64,000 bases of DNA, taken from contig NC_089429.1 of the NCBI RefSeq assembly GCF_026210795.1, positions 62,001 through 126,000 on the forward strand, in the 5' to 3' direction. Positions 52,801 to 64,000 of this stretch are shown in pieces (within the stretch, counting starts at the first letter, position 1; each line of letters opens with the position of its first letter). The DNA is from Rhizophagus irregularis (lineage: Eukaryota > Glomeromycota > Glomeromycetes > Glomerales > Glomeraceae). Under the pieces are notes generated by a model, which saw only the letters and a program-made list of their open reading frames with translations, was not told the DNA's origin and made no database searches. A program made the translations under genes and the position numbers.

Positions 52801-55298
52801 CAGAAGGCTGGTTTGGCCTCAGTCACTCCTCTTTCCGCGCTTTTCACACTGTTACCTTTCTCTATTTAACAAGCGTTTGGTCGATTTCTATCATCCCATA
52901 TGGCTTCATGGCAGAAAATTTTTTCTCACCCTTCATATAAGCTCTTTGCCAATTATATGATTACTTATCTCCAAGGTTTTTTGGACTGTGATGCCTGCCC
53001 TTCTACTACTGACCTGGAACCATGGTCCCACACTTTTTCTTTGCGAACACATTCTTTATTTAATTCTTTATTGTTCTCTTCTCGTTTAAATATCACGTGG
53101 TCTTTATTATTCCGACCTCTGAGGAAAGATTTACGTCCGGCGATTCCATTCCGGTCTATTTTACCAAAAGATTTATTTACTTCCATGAAAAATGTTCGAA
53201 ACAATTTTGGTACTCGTTTCCTTGCCCAACTGGTTTTTCCGTGTGGCTCTCGACTTCTCTCATGGAAAGATTTACGCTTTCTTAAACGAGTATCGAACAA
53301 AGGATCTGTGCCTGCTTGGTTTAATTATTTGTTCAATCTTATTGTTATTCCTAATTCACCTTCTTTTTTTATTTTATAACAATTTAGAATTCCTAGTTCT
53401 CATACTGTTACTTCTATTTCCTTTATAGATATTAGTCAAAATTATTGGTTTAACCCTCAATGGGCTGTTTCTTTTAATCGTAATACTAACTCTTTTCTTG
53501 TTGGCCATGTGATTACTACCTATCCTGCTCCACGTAATGAAGCTCTTATTTCACATTGAATTGCGTCTTCGGTTGATGATTTGTTTTCTGATTTTACTGC
53601 ATGTCAAGGTTGTGCCTCTGCTCTCCTGCGATCCTCTACCTCTAAAACACTGCTTAAACGATATCCTTCTGAAAAGTGTTTCTCTTATGTGTCTTTATCA
53701 AGTTTGATCCGTTATCCGACGAAACCTCGTACTTATATACATGCGGATACCCGCTCGGTTTCACTTTCTGCCTCGTTAGGCTATGCCAAATCTCTTTTAT
53801 TATTTCATCTTTTTGCTCCGGATCGGTTACCTCCTATGAATGAACTAGTGCTTAGGATTTCTGATATCCAACTTCCTTCTTCGGTGTTTACACTTTATAT
53901 TGATGGTTCCTTCCTTTCTCCTCCTAGTCATCCGGCATCCTCGATGGCTTATGCATGGACTGCTATAGATCCTGATGGATTTATTTTGGAATCCCATTAT
54001 AATATCATCTCTTCCACTTTTCCTTCTGCTTTACATTCAGAAGTTTTTGCTTTATTGCACGGATTGGACTCCCTTCCTCGGAATTCAAAGATTACTGTCG
54101 CCACTGATTGTGCCAATTACTTTCTTTATGGTCTTCGTATGTGGATGCTCCTTTTATTCCCAGAATGCTTAAAGAATCCAACCACCTTTTGTGGTCCTCC
54201 ATACGCACTATTATGTTGCAAAAGAATCTGGATGTTACCTTAATTAAGGTTCCTGCTCATGCTGACGACCCTTTGAATAATCATGTGGATGCATTAGCTA
54301 AAGCCGCTCATACTGACTCACATCTTTCTTCTTGTCCACCATCGGAATTGATGGCTCCTTGCATTTTACAATTTAATTCCTTACCTGTGGATATGAATAT
54401 CCGGAAATTTATTAGAGATATTTTTGACGCCAAAAGTCTTTTAACTTTTGCTGTATTACCAAGATTTAATCCCTATTCTTCAACTTCTGATATTGATTGG
54501 GCTTGCACCAAGTTTTGTCTCAATAACAATAAGCAATTTGCCTCTCATTGGAATGGCCGTTCCGAGTTTTGTGGTTTTCGTATCAAATTACTTTTAGATA
54601 TGCTTCCAACGCTTACAACTCTTCAGAGACAAAAGCCTCATTTTTATAATCCAAGTTGGCTTTGTTCTCAATGTAACTCTTTTCCTGAGACTTTAGACCA
54701 CTTGTGGACTTGTCCTTATATCTTACCGGAATTTAGCCCTTTACATACTTTTAAAACACTTCTATTGGCTCTCCGGACTAATTATCTTGCCAAATTCCTT
54801 TCTGCGTCGTCTTTAATACCTTTACCGGACTCTTTTGCTGCTGAATTTATAGCTCTTAATTGTTGGAATTGTGACCCTCCTTCATTTTCTTGCCTGAAAC
54901 TCGCACGAGGACTTATACCGATATCCCTTACAGAATTTCTTGGAAATTATTTTTCTTCACTTACCATATGGTTTATCTTAGATACACCTTTGCACGACTT
55001 TCATTTTGACCTTTATGTCCAAATCTGGTTGTGCCGTTCCATTTTCTTTCATCATTGGAAATTAGCTCAAGGCATTACAAAAAAAATGAACTCGTCAGCT
55101 CTTGGACCTTCTTCTATTCTTTGTCCTTTTTCTAACATTCCTCTTGACTCTTTGACACCTTCCTTGGCGACAGCTTCCTTGGATCCCTGGGTTTCATGGG
55201 TTTCCTCTTCTATAATCCGTGGGGGATCTTGGATTTCACATTTGGATTTTTGGCGCTGCTTAACAGTTCAGCCTCTACTTAGGATTTCTTTTTGGTAA
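49819..55298 (+). pseudogene. LINE D ORF2, five stops and one frameshift
   Basis: ATG 49819 opens a frame of about 680 codons covering the whole endonuclease (INFGQININGL, VILGDFNADE, TDHRVLITAFD) and the start of RT. Stops: TAA 51859 (from CAA), TAG 52171 inside the IGIDQGE motif (from CAG), TAA 52867, TAA 53377 and TGA 53557 (from TGG). A base is lost near 54112. FMDDSTL and the RNase H motifs remain. The last 396 codons (54108-55298), including CSQCNSFPETLDHLWTC and the tail, are open. Confidence 0.9.
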
Positions 55299-55718
55299 CT
55301 GATTAGATCTTAGGACATGCTGGATAGTTGACTCACACTGGCCTTCGGGTAAAGATGGGGTATGCGTTTCTGTAATAGTTTAGTTTTTCTTTACTTAATT
55401 TTATTTTGTTTAGATTTCTTTACTTGTATGAATCGTGAAGCTAGTTCTTTTTATTTTTTATGTTTATTCTCTATATTTGATATTTGTAATATGGTTCGAT
55501 TCGTTTATTGTACTTTTCGTTTAAATTTAATAATAAAAGATAAAGTCAAAAGACTGTTTGCTCATAATCACCAAATATGAGGATTATCGCAACTCTTTCC
55601 TGAAAACTTGAAAATACTAATAAAATTTATTTTTGAAATTTTCGTTCAAAATTTTTAAGTGCTCGTTCAAAATACTAATATTTCCCCAGTTGCTTTCCTC
55701 TTTACTGAGCTTTATACT

Positions 55719-57675
55719 ATGACTACACCTACAGCTCCTTCTGTTATTAACCCAGATATTCCGCCGCCATCACGTCCTGATACTTCAGCTCCTTCAGGAG
55801 ACCGACCTTTGTCTCCTACTAATACCGCTGGCACGCCTAATAAACATTCGCGTATTGTTACTGATGATGCTATGAATGTTGATATAACTTCGTCCTCTTC
55901 TCCTGCTCCCTCCCTTATTTCTACCGTTCCTTCTGGTCTTCCTGTCAACAAAGTCCAAGTGATTACCTCTCCTCATAATACTACTACTCCTGTTGAAACT
56001 GTTGACGCTTCTATCCATGCTCCCTCTAACACCTGATGGTAAAGGCAAAGCTGTTGCCTTCGATATTCCGGAACGACAACCATCCTCCGATGGTAATGCT
56101 ACTGCTATCAAATCTGCACCCTCTCGTTATCATGCTGCGGCCTACCTACGTGACGTGCCTGACACATTCAAAGCTAAATTCACCACCAATTGCTCTATGT
56201 GTGACGAAGTGGATTGTTCACTCTCCCATTATTCTTTTTATGGCGCTTGTGCACGATGCGAAGGATCAAGCGATAACAAGAAAATCCTTGTTTTCTTCAA
56301 TAATCATGATGATTATACCGATTGTGTCACCTCCCCATGTGCCGATTTCCTTGATTTGGCTTTCAGTCATTACTTCCCTGCAGACGCTAAGCTCAGTGAT
56401 GAAATGAAGTCTTTGTTTGTCACTGATATTCCACTTTTCCTAACCAAGACTCAAATCCGTTAGGCATTTTCCCGATATGGCACTGTAATCAAGTGCAAAC
56501 TTACTCCTAGGAAATATTACTATAATGATTGTTGGTCCGATTGCTACTTTGGGAAGTATTGGGACGAGAAGTATTAGTATTATTGTTGCTGTTGTTGGAA
56601 CGGGATGAAGAGAAATTATTATTGCAGGATCTAGAATTGGATCACGATTTTGAACGGGAATTGGAATTGTCACGTGATCAGCGCGAGTTTTGATGACCAC
56701 ATCTAGGGCCAGCATTGAAGCGAGAATAAAGTTTGTTAAGGCGATCATCTACTTTCTGTGTGGTACGAGGATTGCATACAGAGGGAGAACAACCAGGGCA
56801 CCCATAAACGTGGCATAAAGTTTGTGCTTTATTGGGAGGATGCCATGTTAATCCTTTACCACAGAAAGCTACGATCATTTCTTTGGCAGCTTCAAGAGAT
56901 TCAAACGATGAGAAATTCAAATATACATAGGGTTTAGGCTTGTAGGAGCTGATAGATAGAGGAACGTTAAAGGCCTTAGCGTTAACTTGAGTAGCAATTT
57001 CTAACAGATTAGCTTCTTTAATATTCTTTGGAATGCTGGTAAGGATAGCAACATGTTCTCTGCGGCTATCGCGTTGAGATTTTGAAAAAGATGCCGGGCA
57101 AACACGTAAACAATTACCAAGGCAAATGATCGCCCAAATATCATTAAATTGGGCAACTGCATCTGCAGAGGAAAATTGGATATGTCAATAATAATAATCC
57201 TTGGAACAATGATAATTCTTCCGGTTCTACTCAACCTCCACACAATCCTCATCCTACCAATTCTACACCACCTACTTCTCCATCTGATAATTCTGCCCAT
57301 ACACTTCCTCAACATATTATTGATGACTTAAAAGTGCAGATCAAAGAGATCGCTAACACCTTTCATACTCTAAAGGAAACTGTCTCTTGGATGAATGATA
57401 CTATCACGGCCCATGAGTATAGGCTATCTGAGCTTGAATCAATGATGAATTATGACAACCCTGGTGACTCTGATTTATATCCGCCTCGTGATGGTTATGA
57501 AAATCATACTCATTCTTATGATAATGGATGGGATGATGCCCCAACCCAAGACACGAATTCAGGATTCAATCTTCCTTCCCATACTTCTCCTTCTCTTATG
57601 GATACTTCTCCTGATGCTTCCTTTTCAGCTCTAGATCCTAACTCCGTCTTGTCAAGAAGACATGTCCCCTTACCT
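55719..57675 (+). pseudogene. LINE E ORF1, frameshifted, partly inverted and cut short
   Basis: ATG 55719. An extra C near 56033 shifts the frame. CAG became TAG at 56461-56463. The segment 56528-57186 is inverted and carries the second RRM and the knuckle (CHVYGCPGCSPSVC, one Cys lost) on the minus strand. The helical C-terminus resumes at 57187 and stops at the deletion point. Confidence 0.9.
56528..57186 (-). other. 659-bp inversion inside LINE E ORF1
   Basis: Turning this segment round restores collinearity with LINEs C and D at both joints (TATAATG joined to GACATATCC, and CCAACAAT joined to AATAATAAT) with no evident loss or gain. The minus-strand frames in this interval are the ORF1 protein. 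Confidence 0.95.
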
Positions 57676-57896
57676 CACACGTCAAATGATCAAAAATAGG
57701 CAAAAAAAATGGCGCAAATTATACATGCTGCTCAAATTATTTTGGGATGCCATAATTATAATTTGGGATGCTATAATTCATTCGGTTTATATATAATTTA
57801 CTATGTAAAGTGCCAAAATAATTTGGGATGCCATAATTGAATTTGGGATTTTACTTATAATTACGGCAGTCCAAAATAATTTGGGTGGCATGTATA
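57676..57896. mobile_element. Foreign segment filling a deletion in LINE E
   Basis: It begins with the end of the MITE family seen at 35217-35416 (CACGTCAAATGATCAAAAAT, then AAAAAAAATGGCG). It continues with repeats of TTTGGGATGCCATAAT and inverted AAATTATTTTGG / CCAAAATAATTT motifs. LINE DNA from the ORF1 end to RT start, about 2 kb in C and D, is missing here. Confidence 0.7.
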
Positions 57897-60800
57897 GTGG
57901 TTACAACTCGGCTTTCAAAAATCTTAGCTGACAATCAAGTGCTCCAAGGTGGTAATTTTGCTGGATTGCCAGGCGGTTTCACTGACATTCTTATTAAGAT
58001 GCTTGATGCTATTATTCATCAACGACGTTTTGACAAAACTGATGACCAAGAATTATAGATTGTTTTTCAGGACATTTCTAAGGCCTTTGACTCAATTGAT
58101 TTAAACATGCTTAGACTGGCTTTAATTCGTCTGTATATACCGTCTTTATTGATCAAATTTATCATTAACCTTTTTACAAGACGTAATAATAAAATCATTA
58201 CACATCATGGTGATACTTCTGGATATAGAGTTAGAATTGGTATTGATCAAGGTGAAATCATTTCTCCATTATTATGGGTTATTTACTTGGATCCTTTGCT
58301 TACTACACTTAATCGAAAAGCTTGTAATCCCTTTATTTTGAAATCTTCTGCGTTATTGGATTATTCTCCAATTGAATATGAATGACACAATCTTCCTGTT
58401 TCGCATATTACATTTATGGATGATTCTACTTTGATTGCTTCATCTAAACGAGGAATTGAAGATCGCCTTTCTATTACTGCTGAATTTTACACCTTAAATA
58501 ATACTCAAGCAAATTCAGCAAAATATATTCTTCTTTCTTCTGAACAATTCTCTCAAACTATAGTGTTTGATCTTTTTCCATCTTCCTTAATCCCGATTTG
58601 TTTCCTTACTTTAAAGGCGTTAGCTTTATCCAAGTCTTTCCATTTTTTAGGTGTCTGATTTTGCCTTTCAACTTCCTCTCGTTTTGTTCATAATCAATGT
58701 ACTTCGATGGTCAAAGATATGGCTGCTTTACTTAGTCCCAAAAAACTTTTGGCACAACATGTAGCTTACCTTTACAATGTTGTCTTATTGCTGAGATTAG
58801 AATTTCGCCTACAAACCACATTATTTGCTGAATCTACCACTAATCGCATAGTTTCTTCAATGCTTTCGCTCATTCAACAGAAGGCTGGTTTTGCTTCAGT
58901 CACTCCTCTTTCTGCGCTTTTCACACTGTTACCTTTCTCTATTTAACAAGCGTTTGGTCGATTTCTATCATCCCATATGGCTTCATGGCAGAAAATTTTT
59001 TCTCACCCTTCATATAAGCTCTTTGCCAATTATATGATTACTTATCTTCAAGGCTTCCTAGATTGTGATGCCTGTCCTTCTACTATTAATTTGACACCAT
59101 GGTCCCATACGTTTTCTTTACGTACACATTCTTTATTCAATTCTTTATTATTTTCTTCTCGATTGAACATCACATAGTCTTTATCGTTCCGACCTCCGAG
59201 AAAAGATCTACATCCAACTATTTCACTCCGGTCCATTTTACCTAAAGAATTATTTATTTCTATGAAAAATGTTCGGAAAAACTTTTGTACTCGTTTCCTT
59301 ACCCAACTAGTTACTTTGTGTGGCTCTAGACTTCTCTCATGGAAAGATTTACGCTTTCTTAAACGAGTTTCGAACAAAGGATCTGTGCCTGCTTGGTTTA
59401 CTTATTTATTTAATTTTATTGTTATTTCTAATTCTCCTTCCCTTTTTGTTTTACCGCAATTTAGAATACCTAATTCCCATACTGTAGCTTTTATCTTTTT
59501 TATAGATATAAGTCAAAATTATTTGTTTAATCCACAATAGGCTATTTCTTTTAATCGCATTACTAACTCTTTCCTTGTTGGCTGTGTGATCATTACCTAT
59601 CCTGCTCCGCGAAATGAAGCTCTTATTTCACATTGGATTGCGTCATCTGTTGAATGACTTATTATCTGAATTTACTGCATGTCAAGGTTGTGCCTCTGCT
59701 ATCCCGCGATCCTCTACCTCTAAGACACTGCTTAAACGATGTCCTTCTGAAAAGTGCTTCTCTTATGTGCCTTTATCAAATCTTATCCGTTACCCTACGA
59801 GACCTCGTACTTATATACATGCGGACACTCGTTCGGTCTCACTTTCCGCCTCATTAGGCTATGCCAAATCTCTATTATTATTTCATCTTTTTACTCCAGT
59901 TCGATCACTTCCTATGAATTATCAAGTGTCTAGGATCTCCGATATTCAACTTCCTTCTTCGGTGTCTACACTATATATCGATGGCTCTTTCTTTCATTTT
60001 TCTAGTCATTCGATACCTTCGATAGCTTATGCATGGACTGCTATCGATTCTGATGGATTTATTCTTGACTCCCATTATAATATCATTCCTTCTTTTTTCC
60101 CTCTGCATTGCGTTCTGAAATTTTTGCTTTATTGCATGGACTGGACTCCCTCCCTCAGAATTCCAAGATTACTGTCGCTACCGATTGTGCACAATTAATT
60201 TCCTTATGGTTTACGTATGTGGATGCTTCCTTCATTCCTAGAATGCTTAAAGAATCCAACCACCTTTTATGGTCTTCGGCACGGGCTATTACTTCACAAA
60301 AGAATCTGGAAGTTACTTTTATCAAGGTTCCTGCTCACACTGACGATTCTTTGAATAATCATGTGGATGCATTAGCTAAAGCTGCTTATATTGACTTGCA
60401 TCTTCCTTCTCGTCCGTTGTCGGAATTGCTAACTCCTTGCATTTTACAATTTAATTCTTTACCTGTGGATATGAATATCCAGAAATTTATTAGAGATATC
60501 TTTGACGCTAAGAGCCTTTTAACTCTTGCTGTATTACCAAGATTTAATTCTATTTCTTCTACTTCTGATATCAATTGGGCTTGTACCAAATTTTGTCTTA
60601 ATAATAATAAGCAATTTGTCTCTCATCGGAATGGCTATTCTGAGTTTTGTGCTTTCCATATCAAGATTTTATTAGATATGCTTCTGACACTCACAACTCT
60701 TCAGAAATGAAAGCCTCATATCTATGACCCGAGTTGGCCCTGTCTTCAATGCAACTCCTCTCCTGAGACTTTAGACCACTTATGGACTTGTCCGTATATT

Positions 60801-61376
60801 TTACTCGAATTTAGTCCTTATAATACCTTCAAAACACTTCTGTTGGAACTTAGAATTGTGTGTATTGAGAAATTTCTTTCTGCGACTCCTTTAATACCTT
60901 TACTGGACTCTTTCGTTGCAGAATTTACGGCTCTTGATTATTGGGAATGTGACTTTCCTTCGTCTTCTTGCCTGTGACTTACACGTGGACTCATACCGAT
61001 ATCCCTTACAGGATTTCTTGGACTTTACTTTTCATCATTCGTTATATGGTCTATTTTAGATACATCTTTACACGACTTTCACTTTGATCTTTATGTTCAA
61101 ATCTGGTTGTGCCGTTCTGTTTTCTTTTATCATTGGGAATCAGCTCAAGGCATCTCTAATAAAATAAAATCGTCCGTTATTGGACCTTTTCCTATTTCTT
61201 ACCCTTCCTCTCAAATCTCTCCTGATTTCTCGACACTTTCCCTGGCGATAGTTTTCTTGGATTCCTGGGTTTCTTGGGTTTCCTCTTATATAATCCGTGA
61301 GGGATCTTGGATTTCGCACTTGGATTTTTGGCGCCGCTTAACAGTTCAGCCTCTACTTAGGATTTCTTTTTGGTAA
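57897..61376 (+). pseudogene. LINE E ORF2 without endonuclease, many stops
   Basis: It starts within RT (KILADNQVLQGGNFAGLPGG). IGIDQGEIISPLLWVIYLD and FMDDSTLIASSKRGIED are intact. Stops occur at about 58056, 58383, 58658, 58944, 59175, 59538, 60708 and 60976, several from TGG or CGA. Frameshifts lie near 59652 and 60100. RNase H (YIDGSF, LRSEIFALLHGL, VDALAKAA) and tail (IREGSWISHLDFWRRLTVQP) are recognisable. Confidence 0.85.
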
Positions 61377-61795
61377 CGGATTGGATCTTAAAACATGCTG
61401 GATAGTTGACTCACACTGGCCTTTAGGTAAAGTTGGGGTATGCGTTTCTGTAATAGTTTAGTTTTTCTTTACTTAATTTTATTTTGTTTAGATTTCTTTA
61501 CTTGTATGAATCGTGAAGCTAGTTCTTTATATTTTTTATGTTTATTTTCTATTATTTGTTTTTGTAATATTGTTTGATTTGATTATTGTACTTTTCATTT
61601 AAATTTAAAATAAAAGATATAGTCATAAGACTGTTTGCTCATAATCACCAAATATGAGGATCATCGCAACTCTTTCCTGAAATCTTGAAAATACTAATAA
61701 ATTTAATTTTTGAAATTTTCGTTCAAAAATTTCTAAGTGCTCATTTAAAATACTAATTATTCCCCGTTGCTTTTCTCTTTACTGAGCTTTATACT

Positions 61796-63905
61796 ATGAC
61801 TACACCTACAGCTCCTTCTGTTATTAACCTGGATATTCTACCGCCACCGCGTCCTGTTACTTCTGCTCCCTCTGGAGACTGACCTTTATCTCCCACCAAT
61901 ACTGCTGGTGCACCAACCAAACGATCACGTACTGTTTCTGATGACGCTATGAATGTTAATATAATTTCGCCCTCTGCTTTTGCTCCCACACTTATTTATA
62001 CCGTTCCTTCTGGTCTTCCTATCAACAAAGTCCAAGTGATTACCTCTCCTCATAATACTACTACTCCTGTTGAAACTGTTGACGCTTCTATCCATGCTCT
62101 CACTAACACCAGTAGTAAAGGCAAAGCTGTTGCCTTCAAAGTCCTGGAACGACAACCATCCCCAATGGTAATGCTGCCGCTATCAAATCTGCACCCTCTC
62201 GTTATCATGCTGTAGCCTATCTACACGACGCACCTGACACGTTTAAAGCTAAATTCACCACCAATCGATCCATGTGTGACGAAATGGATTGTTCACTCTC
62301 CCACTACCCTTCCTATAGCACCCGCGCACGTTGTGATGGATCAGGCTATAACAAAAAAATCCTTGTCTACTTCAATAATCATGAAGATTTTACCGATTGT
62401 GTCAACTTCCCACGTACCAATCTCCTCGATTTGGCCTTTACACATTATTCCCCTGCAGATGTCAAGCTTAGCGACGAAGCGAAATCTTTATTCGTCACCG
62501 ATATCCCACTTTTTCTAAACGAAACACAAGTCCGTTAGGCGTTTTCTCAATATGGTACTGTGATTAAGTGCAAACTTACCCCTAGGAAACATTACTGTAA
62601 TGGACACATCCAATTTTCTTCTGCTGATGCAGTTACCCAATTTAATGATATCTGGGCGATCATTTGCTTAGGCAATTCTTTACGTGTCTACCTGGCATCT
62701 TTCTTAAAATTCCAACGTGATAGTCGTAGAAAACATGTTGCTATCCTTGCTTGCATTCCAAAAAAATATTAGGGAAGCTGACCTTTTAGAAATTGCTAAC
62801 CAAGTCAACGCTAAGGCTCTTAACGTCCCCCTTTCTATCAGTTCTTACAAGCCTAAACCCTATGTATATATGAATTTCTCCTCATTTGACACTCTTGAAG
62901 CTGCAAAAGAGATGACTGTAGCTTTCCGCGGCAAAGGGTTGATGTGGCACCCTCCCAATGATGCACACACTTTATGCCATGTTTGTGAGAGTCCTGGTTG
63001 TTTCCTTTCTGTGTGTAATCCTCGTTTTACACGTAAAGTGAATGATCGTCTTACCAAATTATATTCATGCTTTAATGCTATTCCTCAACGTGGTCATCAG
63101 GATTCGCACCAATCACATGACAAATCCAATTCCCATTCAAGATCGCGATCCAATTCTAGATCCCGCAATAATTTTTTTTCACCCCGATCCAGCAATAGCA
63201 ATAATAATCCTAATATTTCTCGTCCTGAAACCTCCTCATATAACAACCAGAATAATAACAATAATAATAACAAACCCAGAAATAATGAAACTTCTTCAGG
63301 TTCTACTCAATCTTCACACAAATCTTAGCCTAATAAATCTATACCTGTTTCTCCATCTAACAATTCTGCCTTTACGCTTCCTCAACATATTATTGATGAT
63401 TTAAAAGCGCAGATTAATAAGATTGCTAATACCCTCTATACTCTCAATGAAACTGTCTCCTGGATGTAGGAAACTATCACGCAACATGAGTATAGACTAT
63501 CTGAGCTCGAATCAATGATGAATTATGATAATCCTGGTGACTCAGATTTATATCTGCCTCATGATGATCATGAAAACTATTCCCATGGTAATGGATAGGA
63601 TGATGAACCAACCCGAAAAACGAATTCACGATCCAATCTTCCTCCTTATACTTCCTCTTCTCTTATAGACACCTCTCCTAATACCTCCTTTTCAACTTTG
63701 GATCCTAACTCCGTCTTATCTAGTAGACATGTCCCTTTACCAAACTCATGATCCAACATTATTGCCCCTGATGCTACTACTTCCCGTCTACAATTGGAAA
63801 TTTCTAATGTTACTAATGTACATAAGAATCTTTCTGCTCAACTTGGTTTGATTATGGATGAATTGGACTCCTTCTCCCTCAAACCTTTCCCCTTCTAATG
63901 ATTAA
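61796..63905 (+). pseudogene. LINE F ORF1, heavily mutated
   Basis: ATG 61796. TGA near 61879 (from CGA), TAG at 62536-62538 (from CAG), a frameshift near 62765, TAG near 63326, TAG near 63466 and TAG near 63597 (from TGG). RRM-like blocks and a CHVCESPGCFLSVC knuckle can still be read. It ends at TAA 63903-63905. Confidence 0.85.
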
Positions 63906-64000
63906 ACACCAACTTAATTTGGGTGATTTACAGGGATTTTACCCTACTAATAGTGCGATACCTGATAATGCTAATCATAATAATTTTCCCCTTTCCTCTT
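63898..64000 (+). pseudogene. LINE F ORF2, 5' end only
   Basis: ATG 63898 overlaps the ORF1 stop by 8 nt, as in C and D. Only about 34 codons are inside the window. Its state is listed with the broken copies, but this part alone does not prove disruption. Confidence 0.6.

Larger units (their letters stand above)
47564..55563 (+). mobile_element. LINE D: full-length copy, second of the array
   Basis: 8000 bp with the same ends and the same bounding target as LINE C. It is collinear with C throughout and differs by scattered substitutions. Confidence 0.95.
55579..61640 (+). mobile_element. LINE E: rearranged copy, third of the array
   Basis: 6062 bp with the same ends and bounding target. It contains a 659-bp inversion in ORF1, and a deletion of the ORF1 end plus the ORF2 endonuclease, filled by 221 bp of other DNA. 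Confidence 0.95.
61656..64000 (+). mobile_element. LINE F: fourth array copy, runs off the window
   Basis: It has the same 5' end and leader as C-E after the sixth target copy. The 3' part lies beyond the window. Confidence 0.95.

Noticed and set aside
56440-57315. Separate minus-strand genes within LINE E
   Set aside because: They are ORF1 pieces carried by the 659-bp inversion, or run-offs at its edges.

Overview
The window looks like nuclear DNA of an arbuscular mycorrhizal fungus (Glomeromycotina, Rhizophagus-like). This is inferred from the very AT-rich intergenic DNA, short GT-AG introns (55-83 bp where measured), heavy transposon load, and gene families that I recognise from memory as greatly expanded in Rhizophagus: SAM-domain proteins with a KRKRK/FDYLYGI middle region, RING proteins with a helical C-terminal domain, and a PD-(D/E)XK/Uma2-like family. 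No database search was possible.

Region 1 (about 1.3-12.2 kb, mostly minus strand): a gene cassette lies between two decayed pieces of a DDE-type transposase, with the N-terminal part at 12.18-10.87 kb and the C-terminal part at 2.8-1.3 kb. In transcription order the cassette holds a SAM-domain gene (10866-9848), a gene with an acidic tail (9808-8819), a RING promoter copy without a gene (8560-8205), a plus-strand two-exon gene (6319-7871), a frameshifted papain-fold-like gene (5628-5003), and a double-RING gene (4379-3123). A decayed second version of the cassette lies on the plus strand at about 29.9-34.4 kb, with an apparently functional seven-exon gene (31103-32385) inside it.

Region 2 (12.2-19.7 kb): nested DNA transposons and LINE fragments. 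A 1.6-kb terminal-inverted-repeat element carries 22 tandem 50-bp units, each able to form a hairpin. There is also a MITE with a clear target duplication inside a LINE remnant, and a 5'-truncated poly(A) LINE with an 18-bp target duplication.

Region 3 (19.7-28.3 kb): one nearly full-length minus-strand LINE (LINE A) encoding ORF1 (RNA-binding, zinc knuckle) and ORF2 (endonuclease, reverse transcriptase, RNase H, zinc finger). It sits at the centre of a palindromic MITE, and a second MITE with 121-bp perfect arms sits at its 5' edge.

Region 4 (34.5-64 kb): a SINE/LINE landscape. A dimeric SINE with two tRNA-like heads occurs in both orientations. The plus-strand copy starts a series of six consecutive insertions (SINE, truncated SINE, then LINEs C, D, E and F head to tail), each separated by the same 15-bp sequence ATAATCACCAAATAT. 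A second place, with a SINE and LINE B, shows the same behaviour using AGTTTTATCCTTTT. LINE C keeps an intact ORF1. The other copies are broken by frameshifts, mainly C-to-T-type stop codons, an in-place 659-bp inversion and a deletion. The serial re-use of one target by a LINE and a SINE is the most unusual structure here.
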